Assembly (NCBI GenBank): GCA_946185805.1
Contig: CAMHKU010000006.1
Span: 1 to 55,943 of the forward strand
From: an uncultured Prevotellaceae bacterium
GTDB lineage: Bacteria; Bacteroidota; Bacteroidia; Bacteroidales; Bacteroidaceae
Direction: 5' to 3'
Length of the DNA stretch: 55,943 nucleotides
In this document: positions 32,944 to 41,400 of the stretch, in pieces
Layout: each line of letters begins with the position of its first letter
Position numbering within the stretch: the stretch's first letter is position 1
Made by a program: the position numbers and the translations under genes
Notes under the pieces: generated by a model
What the model saw: the letters and a program-made list of their open reading frames with translations, nothing else
The model's database searches: none
Told to the model about the DNA's origin: nothing

Positions 32944-34854
32944 ATGACACTGAGCAACATATCCCCCACCCTGCTGACCATGAGTCCACGCACCGCCCTG
33001 CTGACCATGCTGACGCTGACCCTGAGCACACTGCTCACCACCTCATGCATTGGCGACGATGCAGAACCGACAGCAGAAGCAGACATCGTCAGGGTGAACG
33101 ACCCGATACCCGATTTCGAACTGCAAGGTGCCGATGGCAGCCGACTGTCATCGACAGCACTGCGGGGGCATGTCGTACTGCTTAACTTCTTCGACACCAC
33201 CTGCCCTGACTGCCGGCAAGAGCTGCCCGTCATCCAGCAGGTCTACAACCGCTATGGCGACGCGGTGACGGTACTCAACGTGCCACGCAGCCAGACGGCC
33301 GGCGAAGTGGAGAAATACTGGCAGCAGGCTAACCTGACAGTACCCTACTACACGCCGACGGAGCCGGGACTGTACTATCGGTTTGCCTCCAGCAGCATAC
33401 CGCGGCTATACATCATCGATGCCAAGGGTACGGTGCGCGCCACATTTGACGACAGTCCGCTGCCAACCCTTGACGCCATTGACGACGTACTGCGGCCGCT
33501 GTTCGCCGAGGACACCGCGCGCCAGCTAGCTACGACCAACGTCACCTTCCGCGTGCGGGTGCCGAAACAGGCTAACGACAATTATTACTTCCACAACGAA
33601 TACACCATCAGCCACCTCGACGCCTACTTCTTCGACACCGACACCAAGCAGATAGCAACCATGGCCAGCGTGGGAGGCCTGACAGAGGCCGACGACGTGT
33701 TCGATACGGAATACGACATCATATACCTCTTCCGCAACATGCGCATCAAGGTGGGCAAGTTCGACATCTTCCTCGTGGCCAACTATCCTCACTTGCTGAA
33801 AGATATCACCAACGAACAGCAACTGCTTGACTTGGTCGACAGTGAGACCTATGCCAACGGCATCGCCGCCAGCCTGCCCTTGGACGGCCCCGTGATGACC
33901 AGCCGCGCCACAGCGCTCTACGCCGTCAACCTGCTGCCATATGTCAATCGCGACTACGTGGTCAACATTGAGGTGGAGCGGGTCATGGCCAAGCTACAGA
34001 TTGGCGTGGCACAGAACAGTTTCCCCCTGACCCACGACGGCAAGACTTATGCTGTGGTGAACATCACCAACTACAAGTTTGTCAATCTCAACACAAGCTA
34101 CTACCTGTTCCAACACCGCGACGAGCTCACCGCCCTGCCCGAGCAACCGCAATTCAAATTCCCCCTCAACTACAGCGACTATAGCGAAAAGGACAATCAG
34201 TATGTCGTCGATCCGCTGTTCTACCAGAAACATCCCACGATGGCGGCACTGACAGCCTACGGCAAGCAGTGCGCCTCATGGTATGGCAATTTCAACGCCA
34301 GCGACTTCGCCGCCATGCCTGCCGCCGGTAACTACGGACTGGCATATATCCTTGAGAACACCGTCTACCGCACCAGCCAGTTCAACGGCTATACGCCGGG
34401 CATTGTCTTCAAGGCATCGGTGAGCCCGTCCTTCGTCTACCTATACAACCGGGCAGAGCATGACCTCAAGGAGGAAAACAGACCGGAATACTGGCCACAG
34501 ACCATCTATCTCTACAAATACAATTTCTACGGCTCGATACAGGCCATCAACTTCGTCGATGACCTTCAGCTTGACGAACTGCAAGACTATACCGATGCCG
34601 AGCTGAGCAAATACGGCATCAAGCAGTGCAGATTCAACATGGGATCCTACGAAACCCACTACACCTACTGGATTCAGCATCGCCCTGCCGACGACCAACC
34701 CATGGGACCGATGCGCTACGGCGTGGTGCGCAACCACTTCTACCGCATGGTCATCAGCAAAATCACCGGCATCGGATACAGCCAAGTCAGCCCAGAGGTG
34801 ATGCGCGAAGACTATCCAAACTCCTTCGCCGACATTGTCGTGGATAAAAACTAA
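32944..34854 (+). CDS. Thioredoxin (TlpA-like)-fimbrillin fusion lipoprotein
   Basis: 636 aa. Lipobox LTTSC (Cys35). Residues about 50-190 form a TlpA/AhpC-TSA thioredoxin domain: PDFELQGADGSRLSS, LLNFFDTTCPDCRQELP with active-site Cys87-x-x-Cys90, and a cis-Pro loop SSIPRLYIID. The rest is Mfa1-like: KVGKFDIFLVANYP, VERVMAKLQIGV and THYTYWIQHRPADDQPMGPMRYGVVRNHFYRMVI. Unlike the shaft fimbrillin it ends soon after, without the KPWIV-type terminal strand. Last gene of the fimbrial operon, 9 nt after the anchor gene. A redox-active minor or tip subunit is the simplest reading. A fused gene, not a frameshift: one open frame throughout. Confidence 0.85.
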   Translation: MTLSNISPTLLTMSPRTALLTMLTLTLSTLLTTSCIGDDAEPTAEADIVRVNDPIPDFELQGADGSRLSSTALRGHVVLLNFFDTTCPDCRQELPVIQQVYNRYGDAVTVLNVPRSQTAGEVEKYWQQANLTVPYYTPTEPGLYYRFASSSIPRLYIIDAKGTVRATFDDSPLPTLDAIDDVLRPLFAEDTARQLATTNVTFRVRVPKQANDNYYFHNEYTISHLDAYFFDTDTKQIATMASVGGLTEADDVFDTEYDIIYLFRNMRIKVGKFDIFLVANYPHLLKDITNEQQLLDLVDSETYANGIAASLPLDGPVMTSRATALYAVNLLPYVNRDYVVNIEVERVMAKLQIGVAQNSFPLTHDGKTYAVVNITNYKFVNLNTSYYLFQHRDELTALPEQPQFKFPLNYSDYSEKDNQYVVDPLFYQKHPTMAALTAYGKQCASWYGNFNASDFAAMPAAGNYGLAYILENTVYRTSQFNGYTPGIVFKASVSPSFVYLYNRAEHDLKEENRPEYWPQTIYLYKYNFYGSIQAINFVDDLQLDELQDYTDAELSKYGIKQCRFNMGSYETHYTYWIQHRPADDQPMGPMRYGVVRNHFYRMVISKITGIGYSQVSPEVMREDYPNSFADIVVDKN

Positions 34855-34932
34855 GTAACATGCAAAAAATAAGTTGGAATTTATCGAGGTCGAGGTACGA
34901 GGTGCTAGAAAACAAATAATGCGTAAACATAT

Positions 34933-35598
34933 ATGAAAATAGGAATTATCGTAGCCATGGACAAGGAGCTGCAACAGTTGCAGACGCTCTTTACCGATGG
35001 CAATGTTGTAGTACAGAAATGCGGCATCGGCAAGGTCAACGCCGCCCTTGGTGCCCAGCGCATGATCAATGAGTTCCACCCCGATGTCATCGTCTCGTCA
35101 GGCTGTGCCGGCGGCAATGGCGACGATGTGGAGATGCAAGACGTCGTCGTCAGCTCACAACTGGCCTATCACGACGTCTATTGCGGCAAGGCCATCGACA
35201 ATATCACCCAGTATGGGCAGGTGCAGGGGCTGCCGCTCTTCTACGAGTCCCCTACATGGCTACTCGACAAGGCCGAGGCATCGTGGCCCCTGGCCGCCGG
35301 TGAGCATCCCAGGCTGCACCGCGGGCTGATAGTCACCGGCGACTGGTTTGTAGACTCCAAGGAGAAGATGCGCGCCATCGTCAGCCACTTTCCCCAGGCC
35401 AAAGCCGTCGACATGGAGTCGTGCGCCATCGCCCAGACGTGCTATATCAATAAGGTGGCGTTCGTATCGTTCCGCGTCGTCAGCGACATCCCTCTGCGCG
35501 ACGACCACGCCTCACAGTATCACAACTTCTGGCAGACCGTGTCTGAACACTCGTTCCTGGTCACCAAGTCCTTCGTAGAAGCCATAATGGCCGGATAA
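34933..35598 (+). CDS. mtnN: 5'-methylthioadenosine/S-adenosylhomocysteine nucleosidase
   Basis: 221 aa. It cleaves adenine from MTA and SAH in methionine salvage and autoinducer-2 precursor formation. Signature parts: KIGIIVAMDKELQQL at the start, VVSSGCAGG, GDWFVDS, the substrate/catalytic segment AKAVDMESCAIAQ and the catalytic Asp in FRVVSDIPL. The fold matches purine nucleoside phosphorylase-1 type nucleosidases. Start MKIGIIVAM matches family starts. It follows the fimbrial operon by 78 nt with no clear promoter; it is followed by a MITE-like element. Confidence 0.93.
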   Translation: MKIGIIVAMDKELQQLQTLFTDGNVVVQKCGIGKVNAALGAQRMINEFHPDVIVSSGCAGGNGDDVEMQDVVVSSQLAYHDVYCGKAIDNITQYGQVQGLPLFYESPTWLLDKAEASWPLAAGEHPRLHRGLIVTGDWFVDSKEKMRAIVSHFPQAKAVDMESCAIAQTCYINKVAFVSFRVVSDIPLRDDHASQYHNFWQTVSEHSFLVTKSFVEAIMAG

Positions 35599-35612
35599 TT
35601 TTTTAATTGAGC

Positions 35613-35838
35613 TTTCCCATCTTCTTGAAACACAGAGAACACGGAGGCCACAGAGTGGATAGTTTGACCAGCGTGAGATTGACAAAGCGACCTAAAGGTC
35701 TTCACAGAGAGCAGCGTAGACAAAGGCTTCTTTTGGCAGCCCTCTGTGAAGAACCTTTAGGCTCCTCTTGTCAGCTCTCAAAACTACGGTTATTTCTCTG
35801 TGTCATCTGTGTTCTCTGGGGTGAAAAAGGGTGGGAAA
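35613..35838. mobile_element. MITE-like element with nested inverted repeats
   Basis: Outer arms 35613-35655 and 35796-35838 are imperfect inverted copies sharing TTTCCCA, CAGAGAACAC and CACAGAG. Inner arms CCTAAAGGTCTTCACAGAG (35691-35709) and CCTAAAGGTTCTTCACAGAG (as reverse complement of 35742-35761) match except for one extra T. The whole 226 bp folds into one long hairpin. It carries no credible gene; the 78-aa ORF through it (KHREHGGH...CVICVLWGE) is translated repeat. Its CAGAG-type ends resemble those of the GxxExxY cassette, so it may be a gene-less relative. Confidence 0.65.
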
Positions 35839-35869
35839 CCTGAAATTTTAATTTTTAAATTTTATAATT

Positions 35870-36733
35870 TTGATCAAGCAAGTACGTCCGAAGAAGAACC
35901 TGGGGCAGCACTTCTTAGTTGACCTGAGTATAGCCAAGCGCATAGCCGACACCGTCGACGAGCCCTACCCCACCCTGCCCGTACTGGAGGTAGGTCCCGG
36001 CATGGGTGTCATGACGCAGTTCCTCACTACCAAGCCGCGCCCGCTGAAGGTGGTGGAGATCGACCGCGAGAGCGTAGCCTACCTCAAGGCGACACTCTTT
36101 GCCAACAACCAACACCCATCACCCACCAACCAAAACCCATCACCCAACAACCAAAACCCATCACCCAACACCCAACACCCATCACCCATCATCGAGGGCG
36201 ACTTCCTGCGCATGGACCTGCACGAGGTGTTCGGCGGACAGCCTTTCGTGCTCACTGGCAACTATCCTTACGACATATCCTCGCAGATATTCTTTAAAAT
36301 GCTCGACAACAAAGACCTCATTCCCTGCTGCACAGGCATGATACAGCATGAGGTGGCCCTGCGCATGGCTGCCCAGCCCGGCAACAAGCAGTATGGCATT
36401 CTTTCGGTGCTGATCCAAGCGTGGTATGACGTAGAGTACCTCTTTACCGTAGAGCCCGGCGTGTTTAACCCGCCGCCAAAGGTGCAGTCGGCTGTCATAC
36501 GCATGACGCGCAACGACGTCACCGACCTGGGCTGCGACTGGGCGCTCTTCCGCCGCGTGGTGAAGACCGTGTTCAACCAGCGGCGCAAGATGCTGCGCGT
36601 CAGTCTGCGCCAACTGCTGCCTCCAGAGGCTTCGCTGTTCGAAAACCAAGCTTCGTTTCTCACCTTGCGCCCCGAACAACTCACCATCGCCCAGTTTGTA
36701 GAGCTTACGAATGCTGTGGCCGCACACATATAG
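35870..36733 (+). CDS. ksgA: 16S rRNA dimethyladenosine transferase with in-frame repeat insert
   Basis: 287 aa. KsgA dimethylates A1518/A1519 of 16S rRNA. Motifs: VRPKKNLGQHFL, the SAM-binding VLEVGPGMGVMT, acidic VVEIDRESV, and the catalytic NxPY-type GNYPYDISSQI; the C-terminal RRKMLRVSLRQ supports it. Family members are about 260-275 aa; the excess is a 28-residue insert (about 79-106) of Asn/Gln/His-Pro-Ser-Pro repeats between motif II and the IIEGDFL strand, coded by CCCATCA/CCCAACA/ACCAAAA heptamers. The start codon is TTG at 35870: no in-frame ATG lies between it and the upstream element, and MIKQVRPKKNL matches family starts. A strong terminator follows. Confidence 0.93.
   Translation: MIKQVRPKKNLGQHFLVDLSIAKRIADTVDEPYPTLPVLEVGPGMGVMTQFLTTKPRPLKVVEIDRESVAYLKATLFANNQHPSPTNQNPSPNNQNPSPNTQHPSPIIEGDFLRMDLHEVFGGQPFVLTGNYPYDISSQIFFKMLDNKDLIPCCTGMIQHEVALRMAAQPGNKQYGILSVLIQAWYDVEYLFTVEPGVFNPPPKVQSAVIRMTRNDVTDLGCDWALFRRVVKTVFNQRRKMLRVSLRQLLPPEASLFENQASFLTLRPEQLTIAQFVELTNAVAAHI
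36105..36192. repeat. CCCATCA-type heptamer array in frame in ksgA
   Basis: About 12 heptamers: CCCATCA (five), CCCAACA, CCCACCA and ACCAAAA types in a partly higher-order order. Twelve units equal 84 nt, a multiple of 21, so the frame is kept. The same unit type is in the MATE leader. Confidence 0.92.
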
Positions 36734-36770
36734 ACCGTGTTCGCACACACCGCAGTTGATTTACGTCAAA

Positions 36771-36804
36771 AGAATGGCCGTTTTTAGCAGAAAACGGCCA
36801 TTCT
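36771..36804 (+). terminator. Terminator of ksgA
   Basis: AGAATGGCCGTTTT and AAAACGGCCATTCT form a perfect 14-bp stem around TAGCAG, 38 nt after the ksgA stop. Confidence 0.85.
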
Positions 36805-36829
36805 TCATTGCCTGTTCCAGAAATCGTCG

Positions 36830-36837
36830 TACCTTTG
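36830..36837 (+). promoter_or_regulatory. Promoter core of a non-coding unit
   Basis: TACCTTTG followed by CAACG; a weak ATTG lies near the -33 position. It lies just past the ksgA terminator and faces a region with no gene. Confidence 0.6.
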
Positions 36838-36913
36838 CAACGTCAAAAGACAACAAGCCGAGTCGCGAGACTCAACAGAAAGAATCTTCAATAGCACTAT
36901 ATATAAACGGTAT

Positions 36914-37077
36914 TAGTTAAGGTAATAAAGATTGTTAGTAGATAGGTTTTAGTTAAGGTAATTAAGATTGGTTAGTAGATAGGTTTTAGTTAGGTAATAA
37001 AGATTGGTTAGTAGATAGGTTTTAGTTAGGTAATAAAGATTGCTTCAAGGGTATCAGATAAAGGTAACAAAGATTGG
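36914..37077. repeat. Tandem repeat, about 37-nt unit
   Basis: Unit AGTTAAGGTAATAAAGATTG followed by GTTAGTAGATAGGTTTT: three near-complete copies (36, 37, 36 nt) and two decaying copies to the right that keep GGTAA(T/C)AAAGATTG. Confidence 0.85.
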
Positions 37078-37151
37078 ATAACATTTGATTCACGTCGTGA
37101 GACGGACATCTTTTCTTTAGAATATGGTTTTTAGTTATTTAATATTGTTCG

Positions 37152-37190
37152 ATGCGACTCTTAGTCAATAGGCTAAGAGTCGCATTGTCT
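37152..37190 (+). terminator. Perfect hairpin ending the non-coding unit
   Basis: ATGCGACTCTTAG and CTAAGAGTCGCAT pair over 13 bp with an 8-nt loop, followed by TGTCTT. Confidence 0.75.
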
Positions 37191-37322
37191 TAGTAGCCAC
37201 TTAAAGCCAAACTGATGACAGAGCAATCATTATTTCACATGTAGGGTAACTTAAGTTTGGTTATTAACATAAAAATGCGGAAGTATATTTTAAACGCAGA
37301 GGAACTTCTGTAAGTCAATTAT

Positions 37323-37360
37323 CAAAAAAAAAGCCGAAAGAGAAGTTCTTTCGGCCTTTC
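37323..37360 (-). terminator. Terminator of the OmpA gene
   Basis: On the minus strand GGCCGAAAGA...TCTTTCGGCT is followed by a run of nine T, about 30 nt after the OmpA stop. A classical intrinsic terminator. Confidence 0.9.
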
Positions 37361-37387
37361 GTTAGCGTTGTTTTTTAACTGACTTTT

Positions 37388-38434
37388 TTACTCTCCCACA
37401 ACGATGACGCAGCGGTTGCGGTCGTTCTCGGTGTAGGGCTGCACGGTGTCGCCGTAGCTGTTAACAGTCATGCGGTTGGCGTCGATGCCCTTGCTCTGCA
37501 GGCTCTTAGCCACCTTCTCGGCACGCTGCTGGGCGTACTTGGCATTAATCTTGGCGTTACCAGTACCCTTGTCGGCATAACCGCTGACGGTAATCTTCTT
37601 GGCGGGGTATTTCTTACACCAGTCAGCAATCTTGTTGAGGATAGTCTCGGGGTCGGGGTCCGACTCACGGATGAGGTAGAAGAATGTCTCCTTCAGCGGC
37701 TCGTCCTTCACTACCACGGGCTCGGGCTTCTTCTCCACCACGGGAGCGGGAGCGGGAGCAGGAGCGGGCTCTACCACAGGAGCAGGCTCGGCAGCAGGTG
37801 CAGGCTTGGCCACCTTCTTGTGGCCGAAGTTGAAGGCCACGCCCAGGAGCGTTGACGAATACCAGTCGTGCTGCTTGTCGCCGTCGATGCGTCCGTTCCA
37901 CTGCGTCGAGGTGTTGGTCATACGATGCTCCAAAGTAAGGCTTACATTCTTGCACAGACGAGCCTCAAGGATAGCGCCCACACGGACGGCGGGAGCAAAC
38001 TTGGTAGAACTGGTGAGTGTAGCCTCCGACCAGGTGTAGCCGGCACCGCCGAGCAGATAGAAGGCCAAAGGCGTGCAGGCCTTCTTGGTGAAGAGGTTCA
38101 CCAGATTGAGCGTAGCGTCGAAACTCACGGCATAATACTTGAACTTATTGTAAGTATCGGCCACGTACTGGTCTTTCACCTTCGAATCCCAGCCCTCGGC
38201 ACCGAGGCGCACACCCACGAGGGGCGTCACCTGGCGGCCGACGTTGAGGCCGAAGACGGGCGATATAAGGTCGCCACGCTTACCGGGAGTATAGGGAATC
38301 TGCACGCCCCCCTGAGCCTGGATATACCAGTAGGGCGAGAAGCAGCAGGCGCCGTTGTTGTCGCAGCTGCCCGTCTGCGCGTTGGCCGTCAGGGCGAAGA
38401 GTGCCGTCAGTGCCAGAAAAATATATTTTTTCAT
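37388..38434 (-). CDS. OmpA-family outer-membrane protein
   Basis: 348 aa. Signal peptide ends ANAQ. Residues about 30-205 form an eight-strand-type barrel (YWYIQAQGGVQIPY to STLLGVAFNFG), followed by a Pro/Ala/Val-rich linker (residues about 210-245) and a C-terminal OmpA domain: ITVSGYADKGTGNAKINAKYAQQRAEKVAKSL, the peptidoglycan-binding motif region. It links outer membrane and cell wall. A downstream partner in the Oar1 transcription unit: its start lies 32 nt from the Oar1 stop. Ends at a strong terminator. Confidence 0.92.
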   Translation of the reverse strand: MKKYIFLALTALFALTANAQTGSCDNNGACCFSPYWYIQAQGGVQIPYTPGKRGDLISPVFGLNVGRQVTPLVGVRLGAEGWDSKVKDQYVADTYNKFKYYAVSFDATLNLVNLFTKKACTPLAFYLLGGAGYTWSEATLTSSTKFAPAVRVGAILEARLCKNVSLTLEHRMTNTSTQWNGRIDGDKQHDWYSSTLLGVAFNFGHKKVAKPAPAAEPAPVVEPAPAPAPAPVVEKKPEPVVVKDEPLKETFFYLIRESDPDPETILNKIADWCKKYPAKKITVSGYADKGTGNAKINAKYAQQRAEKVAKSLQSKGIDANRMTVNSYGDTVQPYTENDRNRCVIVVGE

Positions 38435-38436
38435 TT

Positions 38437-38460
38437 TATGAAGTTTGAAATTTGAGGTTT
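38437..38460. repeat. Short TCAAATT-type array before the OmpA gene
   Basis: Minus strand units TCAAATT, TCAAACT, TCATAAA between the Oar1 stop and the OmpA start. A weak member of the TTGAAAA class. Confidence 0.5.
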
Positions 38461-38465
38461 TACAA

Positions 38466-41400
38466 TTAGAACGTCAGCTTAGCACTGAGCTGCATGCGCC
38501 AGCGGCTGTAGTAGTCGGCATAAGAACGCATGTCGTAGTCACCTTTCTGCTGGAATGAATACTTACCCTTGCTGATGGTCAGCGGGCTGTAGTAGTTGTA
38601 GCCGCCCTGCGACATGGTGGCACCCCACTTCTTGCTCAGCATGTTGGTGAAGTTGATGATGTCGAAGCCAATCTGCAGATAGCGTATCTCCTTGCCGATC
38701 TTGAAGCCGAACTTGTGGTCGAAGTGCAGGTCGAGGCGGTTCTCCCACTTCTCGTAGTCGCCGTTGCGCTCGCAGAACTCTCCGCGGTGAGCCGAGAGAT
38801 AGTCGTCGCCGGCAATCCACTGCTTGAAGTTGGCCACCTGCTGCTCGGTAGTAAACTTGCTGGTGGCGGCGAAGTGGCCGGCAGCTGCCAGCTGGTCGAT
38901 CTGGGCGTCGGTGGGTATGAACATCAGGTCGTTGTTGACACCGTCGCCGTTCATGTCGCCATAGGTATAGATAGAGAAAGGAGCACCCGAGTTGCCTGTA
39001 TAGATCAGGCCGATGGTGGTCTTGTTGTCAAAGGTGCGACCTGGGTTCTTGTTCCAACTGATGTGCTGGTAGGCCGAAGCCATCACCTGGTGAGGCATGT
39101 CGAAGTTTGAGGTCTCCAGCTCTACGGCGTTAGGATCCTTGTGGGTGTAGTTGTACTGGAAGTTGGAGGCAGCCACCGACGATGAACCGTTGTTCACGGT
39201 CTTTGACTTGCCATAGGTGTAGCTGGCCATCAGGTCGAGGCCGAAGTCGAAGCTCTTCTCAGCCTTCACAGAGATGTTGTAAGAATAGCCCTTCGACACA
39301 TTATCCAAGTAGAGGATGTTGGGTGTGCTCTTCATCGTGGTAAACATTGGGCGATTGTCGAAGTCGAAACCGTTGGTCTCGCCCCAGGTCTTGCCGGTAG
39401 ACTCGATGTTGAGCTTCTTCACGATAATGTCGTTGAGCGTCTTGGAGTAGATACCCTCGACAGTCCACTTGATGCCTGCGGGACCAACAACGTCAACAGC
39501 GAGGTCAGCACGTAGCTGTTGGGCAAACTTAAAGTCTTTGTTGAACACGTTGATGGTCTGTGCAGCAAAGGCGGGAGCACCCTGCGAGGTAGAGGGCACG
39601 TTCTGCATGATGGTCTGCTGATTGAGCAGGAACTGCTTGTCGCCACCCTTGCCCGAGCCGGTGTCGTAATTGAACTGTGCCACACCAGTGTTAGAGAAGT
39701 TGTTGCTAATCCACACGAAGGGTATGCGGCCGGTGAAGATACCCACACCACCGCGGACGACGACGGCATTGTTGCCCAACACATCGTAACGGAAACCTAA
39801 GCGGGGCGACCAGAGGGGCTTGACGGCAAGTTTCTGGTTGGTCTGCACGTCGTAGCCGTGCTGCTGTGCCCAGGTGTTGAAGTCCTTGTTCTCCAGCGGT
39901 GTGTCGAGCATCATGGGCATGTCGATACGCAGGCCGTAGGTCAGCTGGAAGTTATCGGTAACATCCCACTTGTCCTGCACGTAGAAGCCCAGCTGTGCAG
40001 CCTTGAAGGGCGAACTCCAGCGGTCGGTACCGGCCACCGCCTCGATGGCGCGACCCAGGCGGAAGCGTGCAATATTGCCGGCAAGGAAGTCGTCGGGCGA
40101 GTTGAAGTAGTACGAACCATAGAAGTCCTGGCAGAAGAGGTTGCCGAAGCTGTAGAGTTCGTCGTGGGTACCAAAGGTGATGGCGTGGCTGCCGAGGGTC
40201 CATGTCAGATTGTCGGTCAGTGTCCACACGTCTTGATCCAGACCGTTGGCCATCGACGAGCGCTCGTTACCCATGTTGAGGGTACCGCCACCGACATTGC
40301 TCACCGACACCATGGGGAATGCCAGGCCAGGATTGCGCTTGTCGCGGACACTGGTCCAGCTGAGGTGGAACTCGTTGCTCACGTTGTTGCTGAAGCGGCT
40401 CTGCAATTCGAGTACCAGAGAGTTGGCCTTCGACACGAAGTCGTAAGCGTAATCGTTGGTCACCAGCGACGAAGCGCCGGCAGTATTGTTGTTCTTGCGA
40501 GCATCGACGAGGCTCCAGCGCAGCGAGGCGTGGTGGCGGTCGTTGATGTTCCAGTCGAGCTTCAGGCCTACCTTGTCAGAATAGGTGTATTCCTTGGGAG
40601 TACCTAACGAGCCGGTATAGTTGACGCCCTGAGCGGCAGCCTGCTGCTTGAGCGTGCTCAGCAGATTCTCGGCCAGATCCCAGTCAACCTTGGTCTGCGA
40701 GCCCTTGGCGCTGTAGGCATTGTCGTACTCCTTGTTGGTGCGCTCGTAGTTGGCAAAGAAGAAGAGCTTGTCCTTCACAATAGGGCCGCCCAGGGTGGCA
40801 CCCCAAGTGTAGTCGGTCTGTGAGCCATAGTCGTCGGAATCGGTACCGTCGTGCTTCTGATACTTGTTGCCCACCAGGCCGCCATCCTGATAGTAGCCAT
40901 AGACGCTGCCGTGAAAATCGTTGGTTCCCGACTTGGTGATGGCATTGATAGCACCACCGGTGAAACCGCTCTGGCGCACATCGAAGGGGGCAATGCTCAC
41001 CTGCAGTTGCTCGATGGTCTCCATAGAGAAGGCCTGGGTGCCGGCCTGACCGCCGTTGGCACCGTTAGAGGTAAGGCCGAACACGTCGTTGGCCATAGAA
41101 CCGTCAATTTGGATGGAGTTATAGCGGTTGTTGGAGCCGGCAATGCTGATAGCGCCGCTTTCTGAGGTCCTCACAAAGGGGTTGATACGTGCCACGTCAG
41201 CAACACTGTGAGTGATGGAGGGCAGCTCGGCCAGACGGCTGCCACTGATGGTCTCGGCAGCACCGTTGCGCGAAGCGGCCAGACCGGCCTGACCCGTAAT
41301 CGTGATTTCACCTAACTGCTTAGTGTCATCTTCAAGCCATACCTGCAGGCTGTAGGTCTCGCCGAGAGAGAGGTTGATACCCTCGAACGACTTTGTCTGG

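Larger units (their letters stand above)
36844..37190 (+). ncRNA. Candidate untranslated RNA with tandem repeats
   Basis: A promoter core (36830) and a perfect terminator (37152-37185) bracket about 345 nt without a credible ORF. The interior holds about 37-nt tandem repeats. This arrangement is what a small-RNA gene looks like, but the class is unknown. An alternative is the leader of a lost gene. Nothing else is seen in 37191-37322 except AT-rich spacer. Confidence 0.45.

Noticed and set aside
35607-35843. 78-aa ORF between mtnN and ksgA
   Set aside because: It runs through both arms of the inverted-repeat element; KHREHGGH and CVICVLWGE are translations of the repeat.
36105-36192. Possible CRISPR-like array in ksgA
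   Set aside because: Units are 7 nt, have no spacers, and lie in frame within a conserved gene. There are no cas genes.
36914-37077. Possible CRISPR array after ksgA
   Set aside because: The ~37-nt units are directly adjacent with no unique spacers between them, so this is a plain tandem repeat.
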